Made by a program: the position numbers and the translations under genes. From Hyphomicrobiales bacterium 4NK60-0047b (GTDB lineage Bacteria > Pseudomonadota > Alphaproteobacteria > Rhizobiales > HXMU1428-3), in assembly GCA_040367435.1 (NCBI GenBank), contig BAABWY010000004.1:310001-374000 (forward strand): a stretch of 64,000 nt of DNA, in the 5' to 3' direction. Every line of letters begins with the position of its first letter. The first letter of the stretch is position 1. The notes beneath the pieces were generated by a model that did no database searches, was not told where the DNA came from, and worked only from the letters and a program-made list of their open reading frames with translations. This document shows, piece after piece, positions 8,748 to 18,325 of this stretch.

Positions 8748-9915
8748 TTTGTTTCAATCTACTGCGCCTTTACACCCTCAAACTTTAAGTGGTCAGCAGC
8801 GCGTTGATTGGCTGCGCCTTATCAGATCACCGAACATTGGCCCTATTACCTTTCGAGATTTAATCAACCACTTTGGAAGTGCATCTGTCGCACTTTCAGC
8901 ACTTGAAGGTCGTAAGTTTAATGGCAAACACTTTCAAATAAGTTCAAAAGATGCCGCATTACGCGAAATTGAAATGGCTGAGAAATTTAACGCGTCGATT
9001 GTTGCTCTTGGTGAAAAGACTTACCCAAAGTGGTTACAATCGATAGATAGTGCACCCCCTCTTTTATATATTAAAGGTCATTCTGAATTAGGATGCAGGC
9101 CAAGTGTTGGTATTGTTGGGTCGCGAAATGCTTCTGGGGCGGGATTAAAGTTTGCTGCTCAGCTTGCACGAGACTTAAATGAACAAGGCTTTGTTATAAC
9201 ATCAGGTTTGGCCAGAGGAATTGATGCTGCAGCCCATAGTGCGTCCCTCTATCATGGTACGATTGCTGTTTTAGGAGGTGGACTTGATCATATTTATCCT
9301 GCGCAAAATGAGGAAATTTATCACAGAGTTGCTTCAGAAGGGCTTTTGGTCTCTGAACGACCTCTTGGTGTTTACGCTAAAGCTAAAGACTTTCCTCGAA
9401 GAAATCGATTAATTTCAGGCATTTCTCATGGAACGATTATTGTAGAAGCTGCGGTTCGTTCAGGGTCTCTAACAACCGCTCGTTTTGCTAGCGAACAAGG
9501 GCGTGAAGTTTTTGCCGTGCCTGGTCACCCGCTTGACCCGCGTGCAAATGGTACAAACCGGCTCATACAAGATGGCGCTACTTTAATCACGAATGCGCAA
9601 GATGTTATAGATGCATTACAACCTCAGATTAAATCTGAAGCATCAGATTTAAAGCTGCAAGGTTTTAGAGAAGACTTTGAGAGAGATGACACAACTTTAA
9701 GTTCGTCCACAACTCTAACTGATTATGAAAGCGGGACGGTTGACTTAAAACAGAGTGTTTTAGAAATACTTGGAACAACACCAATTGAACGTGATGTGTT
9801 GGTCAGATTATTAAAATGCACTGCTAAAGAACTGCAGATTGTGTTACTCGAGCTCGACTTGGAGGGCTGTATTGAACATCATGGTCAACAAAAACTATCC
9901 CTCAAGCAGGGATAA
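8725..9915 (+). CDS. dprA: DNA-processing protein DprA
   Basis: Cytoplasmic single-strand DNA-binding protein that loads RecA on incoming DNA during transformation. A TTG at 8725 with AGGAAG 6 nt upstream is the most likely start (396 residues), placing the start inside plsY. Seen: an N-terminal SAM-like helical region (WLRLIRSPNIGPITFRDL), then the Rossmann core with VGIVGSRNASGAG, TSGLARGIDAAAH, GGGLDHIYPAQN, SGISHGTIIVEAAVRSGSL and GREVFAVPGHPLDPRANG, and a C-terminal winged-helix-like tail (residues about 330-396). The plsY-dprA-topA order is common in Hyphomicrobiales. No other competence genes are in the window. Confidence 0.95.
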   Translation: MVNNKQADLFQSTAPLHPQTLSGQQRVDWLRLIRSPNIGPITFRDLINHFGSASVALSALEGRKFNGKHFQISSKDAALREIEMAEKFNASIVALGEKTYPKWLQSIDSAPPLLYIKGHSELGCRPSVGIVGSRNASGAGLKFAAQLARDLNEQGFVITSGLARGIDAAAHSASLYHGTIAVLGGGLDHIYPAQNEEIYHRVASEGLLVSERPLGVYAKAKDFPRRNRLISGISHGTIIVEAAVRSGSLTTARFASEQGREVFAVPGHPLDPRANGTNRLIQDGATLITNAQDVIDALQPQIKSEASDLKLQGFREDFERDDTTLSSSTTLTDYESGTVDLKQSVLEILGTTPIERDVLVRLLKCTAKELQIVLLELDLEGCIEHHGQQKLSLKQG

Positions 9916-9944
9916 TCCGTTTTTCTACAGTTTTAATTGTCCCT

Positions 9945-10193
9945 TTAATCTTCCTCACCCACACTATTTTTTTCTTTTAATTGAACAATAGAATTTGCTT
10001 CCATTTCGGCCATGTTAATTAAGTGATATAACATTCTATGACCTGATTGATCCGCTATCATTTTTAATTGTTTTAGTAAGCTAGCGGTATATTCAATATC
10101 ATTTTTTTCTTCACTTGGGTGTGCTTCTTTGGACTGAGCCACTTCTGAGTAAGCATTTGCGGCCTCCCCTTCATTTTCATTGTTTGTCTTCAT
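9945..10193 (-). CDS. Small acidic hypothetical protein
   Basis: The 82-residue product has an acidic, low-complexity N-terminus and a helical C-terminal half (YTASLLKQLKMIADQSGH then MLYHLINMAEMEA). The latter resembles a short conserved alphaproteobacterial family of unknown function that I recall only in outline. The ATG at 10193 has GGAGG 6 nt upstream, which is much better than the in-frame ATG at 10208. It is convergent with dprA, 29 bp away. No signal peptide, no membrane segment. Function unknown. Confidence 0.7.
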   Translation of the reverse strand: MKTNNENEGEAANAYSEVAQSKEAHPSEEKNDIEYTASLLKQLKMIADQSGHRMLYHLINMAEMEANSIVQLKEKNSVGEED

Positions 10194-10611
10194 TGTGAGC
10201 CTCCACACTAAAGTTTTCTAGAAAGTTATGGGTATAATTCGATGAGATATTGATATTTTTTACTCAAAATCTGGTTAGAAAGTTATTCAATTTTTGATTT
10301 TAGCCTATTCCATAAAAATTTAATATTGAGCTCTCCATTTACATGCCTTGGAAAATCGCTATATAAAATTGTTAAATTATTGCATTCGACCATGCAAACA
10401 CTTTTTAGTTGTTTTCATGGAGCTATCAATCTTAGGTTGATTTTTTTGATGTATGAAAAACTGGTGAGTAGTTGTTGCTGAAAGTACAATTATCAGACAA
10501 ACTAAAGCCATTACATTCAAGTGAAAACACTAACAAGTTGAGTATAGCTAAGCATAAATCTAACAAAAAGCATAGTGTTTATCGCTATTATTGAATATAA
10601 AGAGGCAAATT
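10194..10611. other. Intergenic gap upstream of topA
   Basis: A 418-bp very AT-rich spacer between divergent genes. It must contain the topA promoter, but no confident -10/-35 pair, RNA gene or repeat copy is apparent. Confidence 0.35.
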
Positions 10612-13296
10612 ATGAATGTTGTTATTGTTGAATCTGCTGCCAAAGCAAAAACAATAAATAAATATCTTGGAAGTGACTACACGGTCCTTGCCTCTTATGG
10701 TCACGTTAGAGACCTTCCATCAAAAAACGGCTCTGTTGAACCTGATAATGATTTTGAAATGCATTGGGATACTGATTCTAAATCAGCAAAAATTCTCAAA
10801 GACATTACAAATGCTGTGAAAGGCGCTGACAAACTAATCCTCGCAACTGACCCCGACCGGGAAGGTGAAGCCATTTCTTGGCATATCATGCAGGTTTTAG
10901 AAAAGAAGAAGGCGCTTAAGAATGTAACAGTTGAGCGTGTTGCCTTTAATGCTGTCACCAAATCAGCGATTTTAGAAGCTTTATCTAATCCTCGTGAAAT
11001 TGATCAACCTCTTGTTTCAGCTTATTTGGCACGGCGTGCTCTTGATTATTTAGTTGGATTTAGTCTTTCCCCTGTTTTATGGCGCAAACTTCCTGGCTCT
11101 CGCTCTGCTGGCCGTGTTCAATCTGTAGCATTACGTTTAGTGTGTGCACGAGAATTAGAAATCGAGCAATTTAAGCCGATTGAATATTGGTCTGTTCTTG
11201 CTGATCTGAAAAATAAAGATCAGGCAAAATTTCAGGCTCGTATCTATTCTGAAAATGGGAAAAAATTTGCTCCCCATGACATTCAGAATGAAGAACAAGC
11301 TCATCGGATAAGAGATGCTGTGCAATCGGGCGACTTGAAGGTAGGCTCTGTTGCAGCCAAATCTGTTCAAAGACGCCCCTATGCACCTTTCACAACCTCA
11401 ACCCTGCAAATGGATGCTGCTCGTAAATTAGGATTTACAGCCAGGCAGACCATGCAAGTTGCGCAAAAACTTTACGAAGGTATTGACCTTGGAGGCGAAA
11501 CCGTTGGTCTCATTACTTACATGAGAACGGATGGTGTGCAGATCATTCCTGAGGCGATCCAATCGTGTCGCTCCGTGATTGGTCAAGATTATGGTGATAA
11601 TTATGTACCTGAAAGCCCGCGGCTTTATAAAACTAAGGCGAAAAATGCTCAAGAAGCTCACGAAGCAGTTCGCCCCACAGAATTAACGCGCCGGCCTAAT
11701 ATGGTTTCCAAATATTTGGATAAGGATGGCCAAGCGCTCTACAAACTGATTTGGCAACGGACTATCGCCAGTCAAATGGCTGCGGCTGTTATGGAGCGAA
11801 CGACTGCTGATATTGATGTTAGCACTTCTGACGGTTCAAATTTTCAATTAAGAGCCACTGGTTCAGTTATGAAATTTGACGGTTTCCTAAAACTTTATGA
11901 TGAAGGCAAGGATGAAGCGACTTCTGATGATGACAAGTTGTTACCGGCTTTAAATGAAGATGAGCCTTGCTCAACGGATAAGATTGAAGCTAAACAACAT
12001 TTCACTGAGCCACCTCCTCGCTACAGTGAGGCTAGCCTTGTGAAAGGTCTTGAAGATTTAGGTATTGGTCGCCCGTCTACTTTTGCTAGTACCTTGAGTG
12101 TTTTGCGAGACCGAGAATATGTTCGATTGGAAAAGAAGCGCTTTATCCCTGAGGATAAGGGCCGTTTGGTAACAGCCTTTCTTGAAAGCTTTTTCACGCG
12201 CTATGTTCAGTATGATTTCACAGCTGATCTTGAAGAAAAACTTGACCTGATTTCTGACGATAAACTTAAATGGAAAGATGTTTTAAAAGAATTCTGGACT
12301 GACTTTACCTCTGCACTTGATGAAACAAAAGACCTTCGTATTTCAGCTGTACTTGATGCTTTAAATGAGATGTTAGGTCCTTATGTTTTCCCTGTGACTG
12401 AAGAAGGAACGGACCCCAGAAAGTGCCCTGCCTGTGATGACGGGCAGATTGGTCTAAAAGTCGGGCGATTTGGCGCCTTTGTTGGTTGCACCAACTATCC
12501 TGAATGTAAATTCACACGCCAGTTTAACCAATCAAATGATGAGGCCAGTCTTGGTGATGCTGGAGATAAATGCCTTGGTGAAGACCCGACAAGTGGTTTG
12601 CTTGTTTATGTGAAAACCGGACGGTTTGGGCCTTATGTACAACTTGGTGATGCTGAAGATACGGATAAGCCAAAACGTGCTTCACTTCCTAAAGGACAAG
12701 ACCCTGAAGCTCTTGATCTTGAGCGGGCCCTGCAATTGCTCTCATTACCACGTGATGTTGGCAAACACCCAGAAACCGAGAAGATGATTACAGCAGGACT
12801 TGGACGTTACGGACCTTTTGTTTTGCATGATGGACTTTATGCGAACCTTCCAAGTGCTGAAGACATTTTCACTATTGGTCTCAATCATGCTGTCACCCTG
12901 TTAGCTGAAAAAGCTAAATCCGGTGGTCGGCGCGGGGCACAAGCTTTGAAAGAACTTGGTGAACACCCAGAACTTGGCGGACCTGTTAATGTGATGTCAG
13001 GGCGTTATGGTCCTTATATTAAACATGGTAAGATCAATGCGACCTTGCCAAAGGACAAAGAACCTGAAACCATTACGATGGAAGAGGCTGTTGCGTTGAT
13101 TGCAGCGAAATCCAACGCCAAACCAAAAGCAAAGAAAGCCGCCCCAAAGAAAAAGGCTGCTGCTAAGAAAAAAACAACAACAAAGAAAGCGGCCCCTAAA
13201 AAAGCAGCTGCGAAAAAGACCACAGCTAAAAAGGCAGCACCTAAGAAGGCTGCAACAAAAAAAGCTAAAGAAGCTACTGATGATGATGAGGCTTAG
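10612..13296 (+). CDS. topA: DNA topoisomerase I
   Basis: Type IA topoisomerase that relaxes negative supercoils. The ATG at 10612 has GAGG 6 nt upstream and starts directly on the Toprim domain (VVIVESAAKAKTI, then TDPDREGEAISWH). The active-site tyrosine is Tyr303 in LITYMRTDG. The gate region PPPRYSEASLVKGLEDLGIGRPSTFA follows. One clear zinc-ribbon segment (CPACDDGQ..VGCTNYPEC) is at about residue 605, and repeated GRFGPYV/GRYGPYI modules follow. The 894-residue protein ends in about 55 residues of Lys/Ala/Thr repeats, a histone-H1-like tail common in alphaproteobacterial TopA. Confidence 0.97.
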   Translation: MNVVIVESAAKAKTINKYLGSDYTVLASYGHVRDLPSKNGSVEPDNDFEMHWDTDSKSAKILKDITNAVKGADKLILATDPDREGEAISWHIMQVLEKKKALKNVTVERVAFNAVTKSAILEALSNPREIDQPLVSAYLARRALDYLVGFSLSPVLWRKLPGSRSAGRVQSVALRLVCARELEIEQFKPIEYWSVLADLKNKDQAKFQARIYSENGKKFAPHDIQNEEQAHRIRDAVQSGDLKVGSVAAKSVQRRPYAPFTTSTLQMDAARKLGFTARQTMQVAQKLYEGIDLGGETVGLITYMRTDGVQIIPEAIQSCRSVIGQDYGDNYVPESPRLYKTKAKNAQEAHEAVRPTELTRRPNMVSKYLDKDGQALYKLIWQRTIASQMAAAVMERTTADIDVSTSDGSNFQLRATGSVMKFDGFLKLYDEGKDEATSDDDKLLPALNEDEPCSTDKIEAKQHFTEPPPRYSEASLVKGLEDLGIGRPSTFASTLSVLRDREYVRLEKKRFIPEDKGRLVTAFLESFFTRYVQYDFTADLEEKLDLISDDKLKWKDVLKEFWTDFTSALDETKDLRISAVLDALNEMLGPYVFPVTEEGTDPRKCPACDDGQIGLKVGRFGAFVGCTNYPECKFTRQFNQSNDEASLGDAGDKCLGEDPTSGLLVYVKTGRFGPYVQLGDAEDTDKPKRASLPKGQDPEALDLERALQLLSLPRDVGKHPETEKMITAGLGRYGPFVLHDGLYANLPSAEDIFTIGLNHAVTLLAEKAKSGGRRGAQALKELGEHPELGGPVNVMSGRYGPYIKHGKINATLPKDKEPETITMEEAVALIAAKSNAKPKAKKAAPKKKAAAKKKTTTKKAAPKKAAAKKTTAKKAAPKKAATKKAKEATDDDEA

Positions 13297-13393
13297 CCTT
13301 AAGTAGAGAAACCGGTTTTGTGAGTTTTAATGCTTTTCAAACTCTGGTCAGCTAATTTTATACTTTGTCTATTTGTTTTATGGTTTTAAATAA

Positions 13394-13435
13394 GTGCCCG
13401 CTCTTTATTCTTTAAGAGTGGGCTCTTCATTTTTC
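13394..13435 (+). terminator. Terminator between topA and rnr
   Basis: GCCCGCTCTT pairs with AAGAGTGGGC (one G-T pair) around an 8-nt loop, followed by TCTTCATTTTT. It lies about 100 bp after the topA stop codon. Confidence 0.7.
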
Positions 13436-13487
13436 TCTGCTAAATTTTACTCTGCAGTATTCTCCTGTGCCATGAAAGGGCAAGCTT

Positions 13488-15944
13488 GTGGTTAAAAAAA
13501 AGAATCAAACATCAGATCGCCCCTTACCATCAAAAGAAGAAATTCTCACCTTCATGCAGGATGCGCAAGGCAAAGTTGGCAAGAGAGAAATTGCACGCGC
13601 CTTTCATATTAAAGGGGGGCAACGCATTGCTCTTAAACGCATCTTAAAAGAGATGAGTGAAGAGGGTTTAATTGAAGGCAACCGCAAAAAGATGCGCCAG
13701 CCTGGCACCTTGCAAAAAGTCACAATTGTTAAAATTGTTGGGCAAGATGGTGAAGGGGATTATTTTGCGAACCCTGTTCAATGGAATGTCCAGAAGGAAG
13801 GCCCTTTACCTGTCATTTTAATTGGTGAAGGCAAGGAACACCGTGGTTCACCACCTGGTGTTGGTGACCGTGTTTTAGCTCATATTGACAAAGTCGATAA
13901 AGAGCAGATTGGTTATGGCTTTGTGGCGCGCCCGATTAAAGTTCTCCCGAGGGACAAGCAGAGATTACTTGGCGTTTTTCAATCTGTTGATGATCCTACC
14001 GGTCGGACTGGCGGGGAAATTCAGCCCATTGACAAGAAGCAGTTGAAAAATTGGTTTGTTCATCCCAATGATTGTAATGGCGCCACAACAGGCGAACTGG
14101 TCGCTTTTGAAATTACCAGCCGAGGGCGCTCTAGTATTCCGCGGGCTAATGTCACTGAACGGTTAGGTAACCCTGAAGACCAGGGACTTATAAGTTTAAT
14201 TGCTATTGAAACACATGGTATTCCTAACCATTTTCCAGAATTTGTTTTAAGTGAGCTTAGTCATCTACCAGAAGTTACTTTAGAGAAACGCGAAGATTTA
14301 CGAGACACCCCTTTTATAACGATTGACCCTGCTGATGCTCGTGATCATGATGATGCTGTATGGGCTTCACGAGATAACTCTCCAGACAATGAGGGCGGGT
14401 ATGTTGTTATTGTTGCCATTGCTGATGTTTCTTATTATGTACGACCTGGCTCAGCATTAGATGAGGAAGCTCAAAGACGAGGGAACTCCGTTTATTTTCC
14501 TGATCGCGTTGTTCCTATGCTCCCGGAACTCATCTCCAATGATCTTTGCTCTTTGCGCGAAGGTGAGGAGCGCCCTGCTCTTGCTGTTAAGCTCATATTT
14601 GACAAAGGTGGGCAAAAACAATCGCATGAATTTTCACGCATCTTGATGAAGTCTGCTGCAAAGCTTTCTTATGACCAAGCACAAGCTGGTATAGAGGGAC
14701 GACCAGATGAGAAAACAGCACCTTTTGTTGAGCCTCTTTTAAAACCTCTCTGGGAAGCCTATGCGGTAGTTCAAAAAGCACGAAAGAACAGAGCACCTCT
14801 TGAGCTTGACTTACCAGAGCGCAAAATATTGATGGATGAAAATGGTGGCATTAAAGACATCATAACACCTGACCGTTTTGACGCACACAAACTCATCGAA
14901 GAGTTTATGATCCAGGCGAATGTTGCAGCCGCTCAAACACTCGAGCAAAAGAAGACGCCTCTTATATACCGCGTTCATGACCAACCATCAGATGAGAAAA
15001 TTCAAGGATTAAAAGATTTCCTAGCAACGCTTGATTTAAGCTTTGGTGGATCTGGTCCTTTAAAAGCTAAATTGTTTAACGGCATTCTTTCCCAAGCTAA
15101 GGGTAAAGAGTGGGAAGACATGGTCACTGAGATGGTGCTTCGCAGTCAATCTCAAGCGGAATACCGCCCGGATAATTTAGGTCACTTTGGTTTGAATTTA
15201 GCGCGCTATGCTCATTTCACGTCTCCTATTCGGCGCTATGCTGACTTGGTTGTTCATCGCGGTCTTGTTCGCGCGCTTGGGTTTGGTGAAGGCGGATTGG
15301 TTGATGATGAGATTGATCAACTTGATGAGCTCTCTCAACAAATTTCTGATTTTGAACGCCGCGCCATGGTAGCTGAGCGCGAGACCGTTGACCGGCTTAT
15401 TGCAAGTTTTCTTTCAAGCAAAGTTGGCTCTGACTTTAAGGGTCGGATTGCTGGTGTGACGCGCGCAGGCCTTTTTGTAAAATTAGATGACACTGGTGCT
15501 GATGGGTTTATTCCCATTTCTACATTATCGAGTGATTATTACATTCATGATGAAGAGCATCAGGCTCTTGTGGGCGAGCGAACCGGTGAGCGATTCCATC
15601 TTGGCCAGAGGGTCGATGTTCGCTTGGTTGAAATTGTTCCAACGGCTGGGGCTATTCGTTTTGAAATGATCTCAGACGGCGTTACTGGTGGTGCTAAAGT
15701 TTCACGGGCACCGCGATCACGCATAAGAAAACCATCTCGCCATAAATCAAGCTCTTTTAAGGGGAAACGAGGAGCTTCATCTAAAGTAACGAGAGGAGCT
15801 TCTAAGTTTAACAACTCAGAAGGCGAACAAAAACCCGACAAATCAGAGCCTAAAAAGAGATCAAAGAATTCCTCAACGTCTAAAAAAGATGCTAAACGTA
15901 AAGGTGGGCGGGTCCTCTCAAAGAGAAAGCCAAAAGAAGGATAA
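13488..15944 (+). CDS. rnr: Ribonuclease R
   Basis: Processive 3'-5' exoribonuclease for structured RNA. A GTG start at 13488 with AAAGGG 7 nt upstream gives 818 residues. Domain order: N-terminal winged helix (about 15-70), cold-shock-type OB domains (80-240), RNB catalytic domain with TIDPADARDHDDAVWAS (the acidic Mg-binding cluster, about 280-300) and HFTSPIRRYADLVVHRGL, then S1 domain (about 640-725). The last about 90 residues are a basic, Ser/Lys-rich tail, as in many alphaproteobacterial RNase R proteins. The topA-rnr order supports the call. Confidence 0.97.
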   Translation: MVKKKNQTSDRPLPSKEEILTFMQDAQGKVGKREIARAFHIKGGQRIALKRILKEMSEEGLIEGNRKKMRQPGTLQKVTIVKIVGQDGEGDYFANPVQWNVQKEGPLPVILIGEGKEHRGSPPGVGDRVLAHIDKVDKEQIGYGFVARPIKVLPRDKQRLLGVFQSVDDPTGRTGGEIQPIDKKQLKNWFVHPNDCNGATTGELVAFEITSRGRSSIPRANVTERLGNPEDQGLISLIAIETHGIPNHFPEFVLSELSHLPEVTLEKREDLRDTPFITIDPADARDHDDAVWASRDNSPDNEGGYVVIVAIADVSYYVRPGSALDEEAQRRGNSVYFPDRVVPMLPELISNDLCSLREGEERPALAVKLIFDKGGQKQSHEFSRILMKSAAKLSYDQAQAGIEGRPDEKTAPFVEPLLKPLWEAYAVVQKARKNRAPLELDLPERKILMDENGGIKDIITPDRFDAHKLIEEFMIQANVAAAQTLEQKKTPLIYRVHDQPSDEKIQGLKDFLATLDLSFGGSGPLKAKLFNGILSQAKGKEWEDMVTEMVLRSQSQAEYRPDNLGHFGLNLARYAHFTSPIRRYADLVVHRGLVRALGFGEGGLVDDEIDQLDELSQQISDFERRAMVAERETVDRLIASFLSSKVGSDFKGRIAGVTRAGLFVKLDDTGADGFIPISTLSSDYYIHDEEHQALVGERTGERFHLGQRVDVRLVEIVPTAGAIRFEMISDGVTGGAKVSRAPRSRIRKPSRHKSSSFKGKRGASSKVTRGASKFNNSEGEQKPDKSEPKKRSKNSSTSKKDAKRKGGRVLSKRKPKEG

Positions 15945-16044
15945 TTTATTCCTTTCTTTAACCAGTTCTTTTGCTGGTTGTGACAAAATGTCCGATAATT
16001 AAATTCTTATTGATTAAGTTATATTTAGAAAGTAAGTTTTGGCC

Positions 16045-16488
16045 ATGATTGATAAAGCAGCATATGAAAATGTTACATTACCAAAGCGCAATATTATGCG
16101 TGCGGTTCTTAGCGGTTTTTCCCAAAAATGCCCTAATTGCGAAAAGGGCTCTATTTTTGGCAAATTCTTAAAGGTCAACCATCAATGTTCGGCTTGCGGT
16201 GAAGAGCTTCACCATCACCGTGCTGACGATGCTCCTCCTTATTTTACCATTTTTGTTGTTGGACACGTGATATTACCACTCATGATGGCAGTAGAAATTG
16301 CGTATATGCCAGCAATTTGGATCCATATTGCCTTATGGCTTCCTATGACCCTAATTATGTGTGCATGGCTTTTACCACGCATTAAAGGGGCTTTAATCGG
16401 AGTTCAATGGGCTAATTATATGCATGGGTTTAATCCACATCACAACGAAGCTGATGAATATCCTACTTCGCAAATTCCAAATACTTAA
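16045..16488 (+). CDS. DUF983 membrane protein
   Basis: A 147-residue protein of the DUF983 family, found mainly in Alphaproteobacteria and often next to rnr and NUDIX genes as here. Seen: CPNCEKGSIFGKFLKV and CSACGEELHHHRADDAPPYF, so two CxxC pairs likely bind zinc, followed by two membrane segments (about residues 75-95 and 100-120). The function is not established. The ATG at 16045 is preferred to the TTG two codons earlier; no strong ribosome site is visible for either. Confidence 0.85.
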   Translation: MIDKAAYENVTLPKRNIMRAVLSGFSQKCPNCEKGSIFGKFLKVNHQCSACGEELHHHRADDAPPYFTIFVVGHVILPLMMAVEIAYMPAIWIHIALWLPMTLIMCAWLLPRIKGALIGVQWANYMHGFNPHHNEADEYPTSQIPNT

Positions 16489-16584
16489 AACACAGCTATT
16501 TTTGGATTGCTAATTCGCACTTGTTTGATGAGATATGAATTGTATAAACTAAATCTTTAGCGCGCTTAAAGATTGGAATTTTCT

Positions 16585-17499
16585 ATGGTTCATTCGTTTG
16601 ACAGATTAAAGCTTCTCAATGGGAAAGACAGATCTGACAAACACCCTCTTATCCACCCGAGAGATGCGGCCAGTTTGCTAGTCATTGACCGCAGACACTC
16701 CCCATTTAAAATTTTAATGGGGTTGAGACATCAGAAAAGTTCATTCATGCCTGATGTCTATGTGTTTCCAGGTGGTGCTTTAGATTTGGCGGATTTAACG
16801 CTAGCTCAGACTTACCTGCCTGAATTCGACAAACAACCACTTCAAACATCCATTCTTTCTGGGCGGGATAGTCATCTTTTAGATACATACAAAGACAGTG
16901 AACTTTTCACACTGACTTCTAACCAAGGGCTTACTCGTCTTACTGGTATTCCAGATAATTTCTCCGCCTCTTCTAATCAATCATTGTCGAATACTGGCCT
17001 TTTCAGTACGCAGCGTGAGTTAGGGGCTGGATTGGTTCTTTGCGCCCTTAGAGAGCTTTATGAAGAGACAGGGTTGCATCTTGACCCAACTATTATGGAG
17101 ACTTCCATAGATAACCCCACTCAAACTCACCCTTTTTGCCCTGAATGCTTGCCATTTACCCAATTTATTCCTCTGTTTGAAAATATTATCTTTTTGTCCA
17201 GAGCGATTACTCCTCCTGGTATTAAACATCGGTTTGATACGCGGTTTTTTTTACACGATTATAAGGGGCCTGAAGGCTGGACTGGTGAAGGTGACAATGA
17301 ACTTGTTAAAACGGCCTGGGTGAGCTTTGAAGAGGCTCTATCGCTCAAAATACACCCTATGACGAGGGTGATACTTGAAGATGTCAATGAGCACTTATCT
17401 TCCCCATCAGCTTTAAAACAACCTGATAAAGTATCTTTTTATCAATATTCTGAAAAAAGATTTCAAATTGAATCAATTGAAATGGAAACTCCCTCTTGA
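16585..17499 (+). CDS. NUDIX hydrolase family protein
   Basis: A 304-residue NUDIX-fold protein. The start region AASLLVIDRRHSPFKILMGLRH and DVYVFPGGALDLAD match the large NUDT19/RNUDIX-like branch. The Nudix helix is recognisable as LRELYEETGL, but the upstream glycine and glutamate of the full GX5EX7REUXEEXGU signature are not in register (the Glu position reads Ala). Hydrolysis of a nucleoside-diphosphate-linked substrate, such as a CoA derivative, is possible but not certain. An insertion of about 70 residues separates the FPGG strand from the helix. The ATG at 16585 is preferred over a TTG at 16573. Confidence 0.8.
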   Translation: MVHSFDRLKLLNGKDRSDKHPLIHPRDAASLLVIDRRHSPFKILMGLRHQKSSFMPDVYVFPGGALDLADLTLAQTYLPEFDKQPLQTSILSGRDSHLLDTYKDSELFTLTSNQGLTRLTGIPDNFSASSNQSLSNTGLFSTQRELGAGLVLCALRELYEETGLHLDPTIMETSIDNPTQTHPFCPECLPFTQFIPLFENIIFLSRAITPPGIKHRFDTRFFLHDYKGPEGWTGEGDNELVKTAWVSFEEALSLKIHPMTRVILEDVNEHLSSPSALKQPDKVSFYQYSEKRFQIESIEMETPS

Positions 17500-17621
17500 C
17501 AGATGGAGCAACTCACGGCATGTTCGCCCCTACTTAAGACCTTGGCTATTGAGCATAAGCATGCTCTAGCGGGCACCCACACTGAAATGATTAATTATTA
17601 GAATTTTAAAGGCATTGAATA

Positions 17622-17789
17622 ATGGCTAAGCCGACCACACAAAAGATTAAACTATTAAGCACAGAAGGTACTGGCTTTTATTACGTCACTAAAAAGAATG
17701 CCCGTACTATGACTGAAAAAATGGTACTTAAAAAATACGATCCCGTTGCTCGCAAGCACGTCGAATTTAAAGAAGCCAAAATCAAATAA
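17622..17789 (+). CDS. rpmG: 50S ribosomal protein bL33
   Basis: A 55-residue ribosomal protein starting [20 protein letters not shown] and ending in KEAKIK. It contains the family core [11 protein letters not shown] and [11 protein letters not shown]. The zinc-binding cysteines of the C+ form are absent, so this is the zinc-independent C- form. It is followed by a strong terminator. A small perfect hairpin (GAGCAT-AAGC-ATGCTC, 17551-17566) lies in its upstream region and might belong to the leader. Its position after rnr, DUF983 and NUDIX fits Hyphomicrobiales. Confidence 0.95.
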   Translation: MAKPTTQKIKLLSTEGTGFYYVTKKNARTMTEKMVLKKYDPVARKHVEFKEAKIK

Positions 17790-17800
17790 CACCTCTTATT

Positions 17801-17842
17801 TCCTTATTTCTTTTCATCTAGAACAAGAAATAAGGATTTTTG
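17801..17842 (+). terminator. Terminator of rpmG
   Basis: TCCTTATTTCT pairs with AGAAATAAGGA around a 14-nt loop and is followed by TTTTTGTTTT. It starts 12 bp after the rpmG stop codon. Confidence 0.85.
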
Positions 17843-18060
17843 TTTTGTGATATTTTATGGTTAATAAAATATTAGATTACCTCCTCACAATACTTATTTT
17901 AATTTCTTGATTAGCCTCAGGAAGGTTCTATTTTGCCTTTTGTACTCTGAAAAAGCTATTTAGCGTACACTGGATCAACAAGTTGGTGACTATTTAGAGA
18001 CAATTGAGAGCTCAATTAGATAAAAACCAACTTTATGTGGTCTATCTATTAAATACGAAC

Positions 18061-18325
18061 CCGACTACTAAAAATAAGAACCAGGCTAAACAAAGGAAAT
18101 TGGGGCTTAAAACGCAGCTGGCCCCACAACACAACGGTAGCGGGGTGAAACCGAAGTTGCGAGGCCAGCCTTTGTCAAATGGACCAAAGAGGGCCTGTGG
18201 TCATTTGACTTCGAGGTCGACTAGTATCGGCGTAACGAGGAGGCCACTCATACCTTTACCAGCCGACCGCACCCAACGGAACCAGGAGATGCGGCGGTAC
18301 CTGTACATCCCGCTGGGATTTTCGT
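18061..18325 (+). ncRNA. Candidate structured non-coding RNA (unidentified)
   Basis: Between rpmG and pleD lies nearly 1 kb without a credible gene. Its centre is markedly richer in G and C than the AT-rich flanks and full of complementary segments: GTCAAATG/CATTTGAC (about 18175/18201), GCTGGCC/GGCCAGC, GGCCT/AGGCC, CCGCA/TGCGG, and a final ATCCC-GCT-GGGAT followed by TTTT near 18306-18322 that could end a plus-strand transcript. I looked for RNase P, SRP, 6S and tmRNA hallmarks on both strands and found none. Strand and limits are inferred. The remaining 18326-18782 is AT-rich and featureless. Confidence 0.3.

Noticed and set aside
18061-18325. tmRNA, RNase P, SRP or 6S RNA
   Set aside because: No tRNA-like T-loop or tag-peptide codons, no GAGGAAAGTCC, no GGAAGGAAGCAGCC on either strand; 6S cannot be ruled out fully but no closing-stem pattern was evident.
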